Of a stretch of 64,000 bases of DNA, positions 54,682 to 62,799 are shown piece after piece. How positions within the stretch are numbered: the stretch's first letter is position 1; the number at the start of each line of letters is the position of its first letter. Origin of the DNA: Psychroflexus montanilacus (GTDB taxonomy: Bacteria; Bacteroidota; Bacteroidia; Flavobacteriales; Flavobacteriaceae). The position numbers and the translations under genes are program-made. The notes under the pieces are model-generated. The model was given only the letters and a program-made list of their open reading frames with translations, was not told where the DNA came from and made no database searches. Location: the NCBI RefSeq assembly GCF_020164535.1, contig NZ_JAIQZC010000004.1, positions 1-64,000 on the forward strand, written 5' to 3'.

Positions 54682-55295
54682 ATGTCAGGGCGCTGCCCCT
54701 TTTGAAAATATCCTAAAAACACGAATCACATTCAAAATCTACGAAGGCTACGAGGGTAAGGCTCCTTGTTTAAAAACATCCGTATAATACCCATCACATC
54801 CAAAATCTACGAAGATGACAGGGCTAGCGCCCCTCTATTAAACATGAATTTTTTCAATCACAAATCTACGAAGATGACAGGGCTAACGCCCCTCTATTAA
54901 ACATGAATTTTTTCAATCACAAATCTACGAAGGTTACGGGGCTAGCGCCCCTCTATTAAACATGAATTTTTTCAATCATAAATCTACGAAGGTTACGGGG
55001 CTAGCGCCCCTTCACTGGAATTCTCGAACAAATTATTTGCTACTAAGATTGCGGGGCTAACGCCCCTTGTTTAAAAACATCCTCAAAACACTAATCACAT
55101 TCAAAATCTACGAAAATTGCAGGGCTAACGCCCCTTTATTAAACATGAATTTTTTCAATCACAAGTCCACGTAAATGGCAGGGCTAACTCCCCCTTTCCC
55201 TAAATTCCATTTTTTTATGAAAATTGAGGGGCAGAGCCCTGAAATCATCGTAAAAAAACTATACATCAAAACACTGAGGGGCGTAGCCCTGACAT
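54682..55295. repeat. Hairpin-repeat array, 3' side of the transposase, about 11 units
   Basis: About eleven copies of an AGGGCTAACGCCCCT-type hairpin (GGGC-N4-GCCC). Between 54820 and 55000 they lie in a 59-bp tandem unit. The array opens with ATGTCAGGGCGCTGCCCCTT (54682-54701) and closes with the inverted form GAGGGGCGTAGCCCTGACAT (55276-55295), just 10 bp from the transposase stop codon. The full-length ATGTCA-bearing form is used only at the array ends; inner units lack it. Confidence 0.9.
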
Positions 55296-55305
55296 AAAAC
55301 CTTAA

Positions 55306-55767
55306 CTAATCATAAAACTCAAACACATACCTGGTATCGTAATCCACATCAAACTTTTCTAAAAGCAACAGGTATTCATCTCTAAAAGATTGCTTTTTAT
55401 GGTGCTGTGGCTGATTTAAAATATACTTGACCACTCGATCGATATGGGATTTAGAATAAGAAAAGGCGCCAAACCCCTTCTGCCAGTTGAATTGACCTGC
55501 TACAAACCTCTTTTCATTCACCCATTTTGAAGAACCAGATTTTACCTGCTCCATTAATTTAGATGGAGAAATATCTGGATGCATTCCTATGAAAATATGC
55601 GTATGGTCTGGATTACAGTAAATAGCATAAGTCTTACACATGTGATTGCTCACGATACCACACATTACTTTCTCCAGTTCTTCGCGGAATGCTTCATGAA
55701 TAAGGTTTTGCCGCCCTTTAACGGAAAACACAAATTGGATGTACAATTGTGTGTAGGTATTGGCCAT
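55306..55767 (-). CDS. IS200-like / REP-associated tyrosine (Y1, HUH) transposase
   Basis: A complete 153-residue single-tyrosine transposase. The HUH motif is H55-T-H57 in CNPDHTHIFIG. The catalytic tyrosine is probably Y115 in RVVKYILNQ, followed by QHH. This length is that of TnpA of IS200-like elements and of the RAYT group. No tnpB is present. It is the centre of a roughly 2.25-kb region whose two sides are hairpin-repeat arrays that start and end with inverted ATGTCAGGGC sequences. That fits a RAYT and its REP family better than a simple IS200. The frame is intact, so it may still be active. Confidence 0.93.
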   Translation of the reverse strand: MANTYTQLYIQFVFSVKGRQNLIHEAFREELEKVMCGIVSNHMCKTYAIYCNPDHTHIFIGMHPDISPSKLMEQVKSGSSKWVNEKRFVAGQFNWQKGFGAFSYSKSHIDRVVKYILNQPQHHKKQSFRDEYLLLLEKFDVDYDTRYVFEFYD

Positions 55768-55824
55768 CGTGTTATGATTACATTCAAATGTATAAAATAA
55801 TTAAATATCAACACAATATTAAAG

Positions 55825-56935
55825 ATGTCAGGGCGCTGCCCCTCCATTTGGATTTACGTCACAATTATTGCTACGAAGATTGCGAGGCTAACGCCCCTTG
55901 TTTAAAAACATCCGTACAATACCAATTACATTCAAAATCTACGAAAATTGCAGGGCTAAGGACCCTTTGTCTGCTTTACGCATTTCATATTACGAAGATT
56001 GCGAGGCTAACGCCCCTTGTTTAAAAACATCCGTACAATACCAATTACATTCAAAATCTACGAAAATTGCAGGGCTAAGGACCCTTTGTCTGCTTTACGC
56101 ATTTCATATTACGAAGATTGCGAGGCTAACGCCCCCTTGTTTAAAAACATCCGTACAATACCAATTACATTCAAAATCTACGAAAATTGCAGGGCTAACG
56201 TCCCTTTGTCTGCATTACGCATTTCATATTACGAAGATTGCGAGGCTAACGCCCCTTTGTCTGCTTTACGCATTTCATTACGAGGATTGCGAGGGCTAAT
56301 GCCCCTTTTAAAAACATCCTCAAAACACTAATCACATTCAAAATCTACGAAGATTGCGAGGCTAACGACCCTTTGTCTGCTTTACGCATTTCATTACGAG
56401 GATTGCGAGGGCTAATGCCCCTTTTAAAAACATCCTCAAAACACTAATCACATTCAAAATCTACGAAGATTGCAGGGCTAACACCCCTTTGTCTGCATTA
56501 CGCATTTCATTACGAGGATTGCGAGGGCTAATGCCCCTTTTAAAAACATCCTCAAAACACTAATCACATTCAAAATCTACGAAGATTGCAGGGCTAACAC
56601 CCCTTTGTCTGCATTACGCATTTCATTACGAAGATTGCGGGGCTAACGCCCCTTTCTCTTAATTACATATACCGTTCTAGGTAGATGGCAGGGCTAAAGC
56701 CCCTCTAATATTACATCACAATTTTATCTCCGAAGATTGTAGGGCTTCACCCTTACATTCGGATTTACATTCCATTTATTGCTACGAAGATAGAAGGGCT
56801 CTGCACCTTTTCTCTAAATTCCAATTTTACATAAAAATTGAGGGGCAGCGCCCTGAAATCATCTTAGGGGCAGCGCCCAGTTATCTTCGTAAAAAAAATG
56901 TAAATCAAAACATTGAGGGGCGTTAGCCCTGACAT
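55825..56935. repeat. Hairpin-repeat array, 5' side of the transposase, about 20 units
   Basis: It opens with ATGTCAGGGCGCTGCCCCT (about 55825-55843) and closes with AGGGGCGTTAGCCCTGACAT (about 56916-56935). Inside, units pair up into a higher-order repeat of 119-120 bp: four starts at 55873, 55992, 56111 and 56231 share ACGAAGATTGCGAGGCTAAC. Later variants follow at about 117-bp spacing. Near the right end three units are in reverse orientation. Long plus-strand frames through the array are products of the repeat period, not genes. Confidence 0.92.
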
Positions 56936-56962
56936 CTTAACGACAAAGCATAGACTTAATTA

Positions 56963-58045
56963 TTACTCGCTTATAATTTTATGCTGATGACTTATAGATT
57001 CTTCGTGAATGGCTTTTAAAATTTTGGTGATAAATTCTTCGCTTAGGTTATGTTCAGCACCCGCAGCAATCATGGTATCTAAGATGAAATTCCAGCGTTT
57101 GGCCTGTAAAATAGCCACATTGTTTTTCTTTTTCAGATCTCCAATTTCATCAGCGATTTTCATTCGCTTACCCATAAGATCTATCAGTTGATGATCGACC
57201 ACATCAATTTTGGTACGTAGAGTTTGCAGCTTGTTTTGAAAAGCCGTGGCTTCCGTAAACTCCTTCCTCATTTTTAAGTCGATCGTCATTTGATCTAAAG
57301 CCTTAGGGGTGATTTGCTGCTTGGCATCGCTCCAGGCATTGTCTGGATCAAAATGCGTTTCGACCATAATGCCATCAAAATTCAAATCCAAGCCTGTCTG
57401 GCAGATGTCAAAAATGATATCTCGTCGACCCGCAATATGCGATGGGTCCAAAATGATTGGTAAATCTGGAAATTCAGTCTGCAAATCGATCGCAATTTGC
57501 CATTCTGGATTGTTTCGGTATTTGGTTTTCTCATAGGTTGAGAAACCCCGGTGAATCACGCCAAGGTTTTTAATATCGGCATCATACAATCGTTCCACAG
57601 CTCCCAGCCATAATGCTAAGTCAGGATTCACCGGATTTTTTACCAATACAGTTTTATCGGTTCCCTTTAAGGCATCTGCGATATCCTGAACGATGAACGG
57701 GCTCACCGTACTTCTTGCTCCAATCCACAGCACATCAATATCCGCTTTTAGAGCCAACTCCACATGGTTGCGATTAGCAACTTCAGTGGCTAACTTGAGA
57801 CCCGTTTCCTGTTTTGCGGTTTTAAGCCACTCCAGACCAATGGCACCAACACCTTCAAAATTTCCAGGTCGTGTTCGTGGTTTCCAGATCCCAGCACGCA
57901 TAACACTTGTATCGGTGTCTTTCAGTTGATGGGCAATCTTCACCACTTGTTCTTCAGTTTCTGCGCTGCATGGGCCGGCAATGACAAGAGGGTGGTCGAG
58001 ATTGAAGGCGTCCAGCCATTGTCTTTGAGAGTTGTTAATTTCCAT
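56963..58045 (-). CDS. Bifunctional 3-deoxy-7-phosphoheptulonate synthase / chorismate mutase (type II fusion)
   Basis: Predicted to catalyse both the first step of the shikimate pathway and the chorismate-to-prephenate step. Residues 1 to about 255 are the DAHP synthase barrel (VIAGPCSAETEEQV, MRAGIWKPRTRPGNFEGVG, VLVKNPVNPDLALW, LDPSHIAGRRDIIFD). About 265-350 are an AroQ-type chorismate mutase (LRTKIDVVDHQLIDLMGKRMKIADEIGDLKKKNNVAI). This synthase-first fusion is the usual Bacteroidota arrangement. Last gene of the aromatic operon; it overlaps the prephenate dehydrogenase gene by 11 bp. The hairpin array begins 27 bp after its stop and may act as terminator. Confidence 0.93.
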   Translation of the reverse strand: MEINNSQRQWLDAFNLDHPLVIAGPCSAETEEQVVKIAHQLKDTDTSVMRAGIWKPRTRPGNFEGVGAIGLEWLKTAKQETGLKLATEVANRNHVELALKADIDVLWIGARSTVSPFIVQDIADALKGTDKTVLVKNPVNPDLALWLGAVERLYDADIKNLGVIHRGFSTYEKTKYRNNPEWQIAIDLQTEFPDLPIILDPSHIAGRRDIIFDICQTGLDLNFDGIMVETHFDPDNAWSDAKQQITPKALDQMTIDLKMRKEFTEATAFQNKLQTLRTKIDVVDHQLIDLMGKRMKIADEIGDLKKKNNVAILQAKRWNFILDTMIAAGAEHNLSEEFITKILKAIHEESISHQHKIISE

Positions 58046-58904
58046 GGTTTTCTTTTTTTAAAATTCCGTTTAAAATAGGTTTGAGTTCGTTGACCTTTGT
58101 CAACTGTTGCTGTATGTCTGTATAATTTTCAGTTTCTAATTCTGCTTTAAATGCTTTTAAATTATGGATGTATTCTTCTAAAGCCTGAACAACTTCCCCC
58201 TTGTTTTCTTTGAAAATAGCGGTCCAGGTGATCGGATTGGACTTGGCAAGCCTTACTGTAGAAGCAAATCCACTACCAGCCAAATCAAAAATGGTTTTAT
58301 CGTTTTGCTCCACCTGAAGCACCGTTTTGCCCAGCATAAAGGAACTGATATGCGATAAATGGGAAACATACGCCAGGTGTTTATCATGATCCCTGGAACC
58401 CATGAATTTCAGCGTCATTTCCAAAGGGGATATAAGTGTTTCAGCAAGTTCTACCAGGTGAGTCTCTGTATCTTTAATGTCACAAAAAATCATGGTCTTG
58501 TTGTTGAATAGTGAGCTAAAGGCTGCTTCTGGACCCGAAAACTCGGTTCCAGCAATGGGGTGTGCTGCCAGAAACTGACTTCGCTTTGGGTGCTTATCAA
58601 TTGCTGCACAAAGCTCTCCTTTGGTCGATCCCATGTCCATGACCAAAGCTTTTGAATGAACTTTATCCAATACGCCCTGAATTACAAAACTTGCTTTATC
58701 CACTGGGATACTGACTATCACCACATCCATTTTAGACAAGTCTTCATCCTTTAAAGCATGATCAACAATATTCAGCTCCAGTGCTTTTTGAAGATGCTCT
58801 GGATTATTGTCCATCCCAAAGCGCTTGATTTCAGGAAAATTCTTTTTGAGAGATAAAGCAAAAGAACCACCGATTAAACCTAATCCTATACTGGCTATAT
58901 TCAT
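58035..58904 (-). CDS. tyrA: Prephenate dehydrogenase
   Basis: Predicted NAD(P)-dependent conversion of prephenate to 4-hydroxyphenylpyruvate for tyrosine. The start IASIGLGLIGGSFALSLK is the Rossmann motif. VVIVSIPVD, MDMGSTKGELC, AAHPIAGTEFSGPEAAF and SRDHDKHLAYVSHLSHISSFML follow in the family order. 289 residues, without an ACT domain, so direct Tyr inhibition through ACT is not expected; control may come from the operon leader. It overlaps the aminotransferase gene by 4 bp (ATGA). Confidence 0.92.
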   Translation of the reverse strand: MNIASIGLGLIGGSFALSLKKNFPEIKRFGMDNNPEHLQKALELNIVDHALKDEDLSKMDVVIVSIPVDKASFVIQGVLDKVHSKALVMDMGSTKGELCAAIDKHPKRSQFLAAHPIAGTEFSGPEAAFSSLFNNKTMIFCDIKDTETHLVELAETLISPLEMTLKFMGSRDHDKHLAYVSHLSHISSFMLGKTVLQVEQNDKTIFDLAGSGFASTVRLAKSNPITWTAIFKENKGEVVQALEEYIHNLKAFKAELETENYTDIQQQLTKVNELKPILNGILKKENHGN

Positions 58905-60061
58905 ACCACTTTAGGTTTTAAGATACGTTCCCGGCACAGTTTCAAATCTTCTTCTGAAACACAAAGTGAAAACCGAACATAATTTGCTCCATTAGATCCA
59001 AAAACAGTCCCTGGTGTTACAAAAATATCTCGCTCATATAACAATTCATCTGCAAGCGCTTCGGCAGAAAGAGAAGAATTGATTTTGGCCCAGACAAATA
59101 AACTCACTGCATCTCTATTGATGGTTAAATCCAAAGATTCGCAAATGTCCCAAACAATCGCTCTGCGTTGTTTGTAAATTTCGTTTTGCTTTTTAAACCA
59201 GGCCAGATCTAAGTTTAAAGCTTTGGTGGCTGCTTTCTGAATGGGAAAAAACATACCACTATCCATATTGCTTTTCACTTTGAGTACCGCCGAAATAAAT
59301 TCAGAATTACCCACCAGAAAACCAACACGAAAGCCAGCCAGATTGAAAGATTTACTCAATGAATTCAACTCCAGGGACACTTCTGCAGCACCTTCTAGTT
59401 GAAAAATAGAAAACTTTTCATCGGTTAAGACCATGCTGTAGGGATTGTCGTTGACCAAAAGAATATCATTCGCTTTGGCGAACTGAATCAGCTCCTGTAG
59501 TTTTTGCTTATTGACCGGTTCTCCAGTGGGCATATTAGGGTAATTGATCCACATCAATTTTACCTTGGATAAGTCTAACTTTTTTAGCACTTCTACATCT
59601 GGATGCCAGGAGTGATCTTCGGTTAAATCATAAGAAATGAGCCTGGCATTTAGCAATTTGGTTGCTGCCTGGTAAGTAGGGTAACCGGGGTTGGGTACTA
59701 AAACTTCATCGCCCTCATTTAAAAACGCCATTGAAATTAAGGCAATTCCTTCTTTAGAGCCCATCAACGGCAGAACTTCCTGGTCCTGATCAACATTTAC
59801 CTGGTAATGGGTTTCATAAAAGTTGCACATCGCTTCCCTAAGTTCATCAAGCCCTTTGTAAGCCTGATACTGATAAGCTCCTGGTGCCTGAGTCGCTTTC
59901 ATCAACTCTTCCACCACTTCCTTTGGCGGAGCCAGGTCCGGGCTGCCGATTCCCAAATTGATGATAGGTTTGCCTTGCTTTTTGAGTTGAGCAACTTCCC
60001 TCAATTTTTTGCTGAAGTAGTATTCTTTGGTTTCCTGAAGCCGGTTGGATACTGAAATCAT
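58901..60061 (-). CDS. Class I PLP-dependent aminotransferase, probably aromatic
   Basis: Predicted to make Phe and Tyr from phenylpyruvate and 4-hydroxyphenylpyruvate, judged by its place between prephenate dehydratase and prephenate dehydrogenase. Fold-type I features are present: NLGIGSPDLAPP, GSKEGIALISMAFL, NPGYPTYQAATKL, and the PLP lysine in SLSKSFNLAGFRVGFLVG. 386 residues is normal. The family name alone would also allow LL-diaminopimelate aminotransferase. It overlaps pheA by 4 bp (ATGA). Confidence 0.88.
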   Translation of the reverse strand: MISVSNRLQETKEYYFSKKLREVAQLKKQGKPIINLGIGSPDLAPPKEVVEELMKATQAPGAYQYQAYKGLDELREAMCNFYETHYQVNVDQDQEVLPLMGSKEGIALISMAFLNEGDEVLVPNPGYPTYQAATKLLNARLISYDLTEDHSWHPDVEVLKKLDLSKVKLMWINYPNMPTGEPVNKQKLQELIQFAKANDILLVNDNPYSMVLTDEKFSIFQLEGAAEVSLELNSLSKSFNLAGFRVGFLVGNSEFISAVLKVKSNMDSGMFFPIQKAATKALNLDLAWFKKQNEIYKQRRAIVWDICESLDLTINRDAVSLFVWAKINSSLSAEALADELLYERDIFVTPGTVFGSNGANYVRFSLCVSEEDLKLCRERILKPKVV

Positions 60062-60882
60062 GACTTTCCACTTTTATATTGACCTACACAGGTCGGATTG
60101 ATACTGATTTTTGAAATTTCTGAAAATGCTTTCTGGAAGTGAATCGGGTTAGAAAAACTTACATCCACAATAAAAGCATATCTCCATATGTCATAAGGAA
60201 TCGGAATACTTTGAATTTTTGATAAATTCAATTCATGCTCCGCCATCTTGTTCAAGACTTTTGCCAGACTTCCAGATTCGTGAGCAATTTCAAACTGAAT
60301 CGTTGCCTTATTCACTTCAGGATGAGTATTTGCCTGCTTTTCAATGACTACAAATCGGGTTTCATTTAAGCTGTTGTTCTGAACATCTTCAGCAATTACT
60401 TTTAGATTGAAAAGTTCTGCTGTGCCTTTAGGCACTAGAGCCCCTGCTCCAAAGATTTGTTGCTGAGCAATGATCTGAGCAGGGAGTGCTGTGTCTACAT
60501 CTTCTATCAAATTGATATGAAACTGATTGCTAAAAAAATTACTACACTGATGCAGGGCCATCTGGTGAGATTTTACCTCAACCAAATCTTCTAAATCCTG
60601 ACTTGGCAAGGCCACCAGATTATGGCTGATATTCAAGTAGTATTCCGCAGTGATTTGGAGTTGGTGATCCAAAATGAGACGGTAGTTGGGCAAAATACTC
60701 CCCGCTATAGAATTTTCTATAGCCATCACTGCTTTTTCAGATTCTCCTGTAACTACAGCACTGATGAGCCTTTGGAATGTGGTACATTCTAAAGCGTCGA
60801 CTTCCTTTTCATTAAAAAGCTCGGTAAGTGCTTTGTAATGATTGGATCCTTTGATTCCCTGTATGGCTATTTTTGTTTTCAT
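60058..60882 (-). CDS. pheA: Prephenate dehydratase with C-terminal ACT domain
   Basis: Predicted conversion of prephenate to phenylpyruvate. The catalytic domain (about 1-185) has AIQGIKGSNHYKAL, VMAIENSIAGSILPNYRLI and NETRFVVIEK. The ACT domain follows (about 195-270) with ESGSLAKVLNKMAEHELNLSKIQSIPIP, a region that commonly binds Phe. There is no chorismate mutase part; that activity is in the last gene of the operon. First gene of pheA, aminotransferase, tyrA, DAHP synthase-CM. A terminator hairpin ends only about 6 nt before its ATG, so its transcription depends on the attenuator described below. Confidence 0.94.
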   Translation of the reverse strand: MKTKIAIQGIKGSNHYKALTELFNEKEVDALECTTFQRLISAVVTGESEKAVMAIENSIAGSILPNYRLILDHQLQITAEYYLNISHNLVALPSQDLEDLVEVKSHQMALHQCSNFFSNQFHINLIEDVDTALPAQIIAQQQIFGAGALVPKGTAELFNLKVIAEDVQNNSLNETRFVVIEKQANTHPEVNKATIQFEIAHESGSLAKVLNKMAEHELNLSKIQSIPIPYDIWRYAFIVDVSFSNPIHFQKAFSEISKISINPTCVGQYKSGKS

Positions 60883-60890
60883 AAACTAAA

Positions 60891-60915
60891 AAAGCCCCGT
60901 ATGAAACGAGGCTTT
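60891..60915 (-). terminator. Attenuator terminator of the Phe/Tyr operon
   Basis: On the minus strand AAAGCCTCG (60915-60907) pairs with CGGGGCUUU (60899-60891), 9 pairs including one G-U, with a 7-nt loop, and then six U. It lies between the leader ORF and the pheA ATG (60882). Its left arm can instead pair with GAAACGGGG (60957-60949), so it is one of two exclusive structures. Confidence 0.88.
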
Positions 60916-61000
60916 ATCTATTTTGATACTGAATTTATTTCATATCAACCCCGTTTCGCTGAATCAGCAAAATAAAAGTTGAAATAAAAGTAAAAACGAG
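60903..61000 (-). promoter_or_regulatory. Antiterminator and anti-antiterminator pairings of the leader
   Basis: Segment 1, CUCGUUUU (61000-60993, inside the leader ORF), pairs with segment 2, GAAACGGG (60957-60950). Segment 2 extended (60957-60949) pairs with segment 3, CCUCGUUUC (60911-60903), in 9 pairs. Segment 3 and segment 4 make the terminator. This is the classical 1:2, 2:3, 3:4 arrangement. A ribosome held at the Phe/Tyr codons covers segment 1 and frees segment 2 to form the antiterminator. Confidence 0.8.
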
Positions 61001-61007
61001 TTGACAT
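60945..61007 (-). CDS. Leader peptide of the Phe/Tyr operon (20 residues)
   Basis: A minus-strand ORF of 20 codons and a TGA stop, MSTRFYFYFNFYFADSAKRG. Residues 5-13 are Phe or Tyr except one Asn: five Phe and three Tyr. Its stop codon directly follows pairing segment 2 (60957-60949), so a ribosome reaching the end masks it. It starts 75 nt after the stop of the upstream M24 peptidase gene. It was too short for ordinary ORF detection. The residue run alone is improbable by chance in such a position, and it acts as a sensor of both charged tRNA-Phe and tRNA-Tyr in this model. Confidence 0.88.
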   Translation of the reverse strand: MSTRFYFYFNFYFADSAKRG

Positions 61008-61057
61008 TTGTTCTTTAATATGGGACTAAATTAAAATTTATTTTGAATAAACAAGTC

Positions 61058-61065
61058 CAAACCTA
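61058..61065 (-). promoter_or_regulatory. Candidate -7 element for the Phe/Tyr operon leader
   Basis: The minus strand reads TAGGTTTG, matching TAnnTTTG, about 50 bp upstream of the leader ATG at 61007. No -33 TTG at the usual distance is visible. Transcript entry from the upstream M24 gene, which has no terminator, is an alternative. Confidence 0.4.
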
Positions 61066-61081
61066 AATAAAATTCAAAAAA

Positions 61082-62428
61082 TTAATCTTTTAAGTAAGAT
61101 TCTTGCCTTGGAATGGTTAAAAATTCCTTCTGCCTTCCGTTCAGATAAATCACCTCTTCCCCATCAAAATAGGCGTCTTCCTCCAGCATAACTCTGAAGG
61201 GTTTTTGCCATTCTTCCAGGTAAACTTCAGCATTAAGTTCTATCGCATACACCGTGTTTGGATACAACGTATAGTCTCCAGAACCTGGAGTATCGCCTTG
61301 ATTGTCCCACATGCCAATGGTGGGTCCAGCTGCATGGCCATGGTAACCCATAGGATGTGTGTAGATGGTGCCATTGATATCTTCTGCTTTCATTTGGGCT
61401 CTGGCAGCTCTCAAAATTTCATTTCCTGTTCGTCCAGTTTTATAATTGGTCGTTAAGATATCCTGTAAACGGTTACCAACCGCCAGAGCATCTACTAAAT
61501 ATTGGGGCACTTCCTTTTCGTCAGGTTTTAAAACATAGGCTAATTCTTGTGTGTCGGTATTTAACCTTAGATAAGTAATGCCAAAATCCATATGCAGCAC
61601 ATCGCCAGGCATAATCACTTCCGGATCCGGATTGTTGTCAAAGGTTCTTAGGTGTTCTTTACTTTCGTTACTCGCTCTTTGAATATCAACTGTAGGATGG
61701 AACCAGGTTTCCAGACCTAACTCTTTTATTCTATCTCTGTACCACCACACTACATCGGTAGTGCTGGTGACACCGGGAGTGATGACTTTTTCAGATAAAC
61801 CCTCCTGTATGATGTCATGTGCCAGGCTTTGGATGTGTTTGTAGGTCGCCATTTCTGAAGGAGTTCGCGTTTCCAGCCAGCCTACTGCTAATTCTTCTGC
61901 TGAAGTCAGTTTCTTTTGAAGTGATTTTGGCAAATACTCTAAAAGCAGCTCATACTCTGTATGATTAAGGCCATCTGCATGACCAAAATCATCTGAGATA
62001 TTGATTCCGATTTTTTTAGGATTTCGTTCTTTGATCAGTTCCACCAATCGCTTCCATTGGTCGGGTTGTGTTTCCGGGTCCCAGGCTTTTTTAAAATGTT
62101 CTCCCACATTATACCTCGCCACCGCCAGCTTTTCTACTTCTTTGCCAGAGTTTGGTTTGTACATTACCAAAATTGTCCGACGTCTTGCTGCAAGCCAGGT
62201 ACTGGGTAAAAGCGTCTTGATAACAGGATCTTCATTGTATTCTCTGGAAATCACCAGCCACATGTCAATATCTGCTCTATCCATCATTTCTGGCAACACA
62301 GTTTCCAGACGTTCACCAAGCCATTGGTCAATCACTTCAGATTGTTTTTTTTGAGGTAAAATGGCAAAATCCTGCGCAAAAGTAGATAATGAAAATAGAG
62401 CTAAAAGAAAAACATAAACAAACTTCAT
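61082..62428 (-). CDS. Secreted M24-family metallopeptidase (Xaa-Pro aminopeptidase-like)
   Basis: Predicted exported peptidase. The N terminus MKFVYVFLLALFSLSTFAQ is a signal peptide, so it probably acts in the periplasm. The N-terminal half (about 20-190) resembles the creatinase/prolidase N domain (WLAARRRTILVMYKP). The C-terminal pita-bread domain has the metal ligands: aspartates in VLHMDFGITYLRL, His in GYHGHAAGPTIGMWDNQG, and glutamates in YAIELNAEVYLEEWQ. 448 residues. No intrinsic terminator separates it from the Phe/Tyr leader. Confidence 0.88.
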   Translation of the reverse strand: MKFVYVFLLALFSLSTFAQDFAILPQKKQSEVIDQWLGERLETVLPEMMDRADIDMWLVISREYNEDPVIKTLLPSTWLAARRRTILVMYKPNSGKEVEKLAVARYNVGEHFKKAWDPETQPDQWKRLVELIKERNPKKIGINISDDFGHADGLNHTEYELLLEYLPKSLQKKLTSAEELAVGWLETRTPSEMATYKHIQSLAHDIIQEGLSEKVITPGVTSTTDVVWWYRDRIKELGLETWFHPTVDIQRASNESKEHLRTFDNNPDPEVIMPGDVLHMDFGITYLRLNTDTQELAYVLKPDEKEVPQYLVDALAVGNRLQDILTTNYKTGRTGNEILRAARAQMKAEDINGTIYTHPMGYHGHAAGPTIGMWDNQGDTPGSGDYTLYPNTVYAIELNAEVYLEEWQKPFRVMLEEDAYFDGEEVIYLNGRQKEFLTIPRQESYLKD

Positions 62429-62748
62429 GCTGAAGGTTTTTGGAATTAGATTTTAAAAATAGAAATTTTAAACATAACAATAGCAATCTTAGAACTTATA
62501 AAATAATCACCTCTTCCGGGCGGAAGCTTGAAGATTTAAATATGAATCAACTTTAAATTATATAAGTTTCTGAAATATATTTAAAATGACATTCCTATTG
62601 TCATTCCGACAGAGAAGCTTTTTCTGCTTCGACAAGGAATCTTTGATTTTATCGATAATAGAGATTCTTAAGCCGCAAAAAAAACTCCTTCAGAATGACA
62701 GTTTCAAGCTTTGAGCTTAAACTTTAATAAACATTGAAAGCATAAAAA
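62429..62748. other. Intergenic stretch between clpX and the M24 gene
   Basis: About 320 bp with one GTCATTC-bounded element (62600-62699) and the clpX terminator at its left end. No ORF is supported. Confidence 0.6.
62600..62699. repeat. Single GTCATTCCGAC...GAATGAC element
   Basis: A 100-bp element with inverted ends (GTCATTCC / CAGAATGAC). It is related to the 123-bp tandem units at 5000-5490 but in the opposite orientation: GTCATTCCGACAGAGAAGCT is the complement of the right half of those units. It shows that the family is dispersed and not confined to the first 6 kb. Confidence 0.85.
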
Positions 62749-62778
62749 AAACCTCATCAAATGAAATTGATGAGGTTT
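62749..62778 (-). terminator. Intrinsic terminator of clpX
   Basis: A perfect 12-bp stem AAACCTCATCAA / TTGATGAGGTTT with a 6-nt loop; on the minus strand it runs into eight U (complement of A at 62744-62751). It lies about 20 bp past the clpX stop codon. Confidence 0.9.
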
Positions 62779-62799
62779 ATATCATAGTTAAAGTCAGTT

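Noticed and set aside
55749-56331. Several overlapping plus-strand frames of 91-133 codons
   Set aside because: They run through the 119-bp hairpin array in different frames at once and repeat the same residues, so they reflect the array period.
54682-56935. CRISPR array
   Set aside because: The repeats are hairpins with nearly identical spacers and variable spacing, and no cas gene is present.
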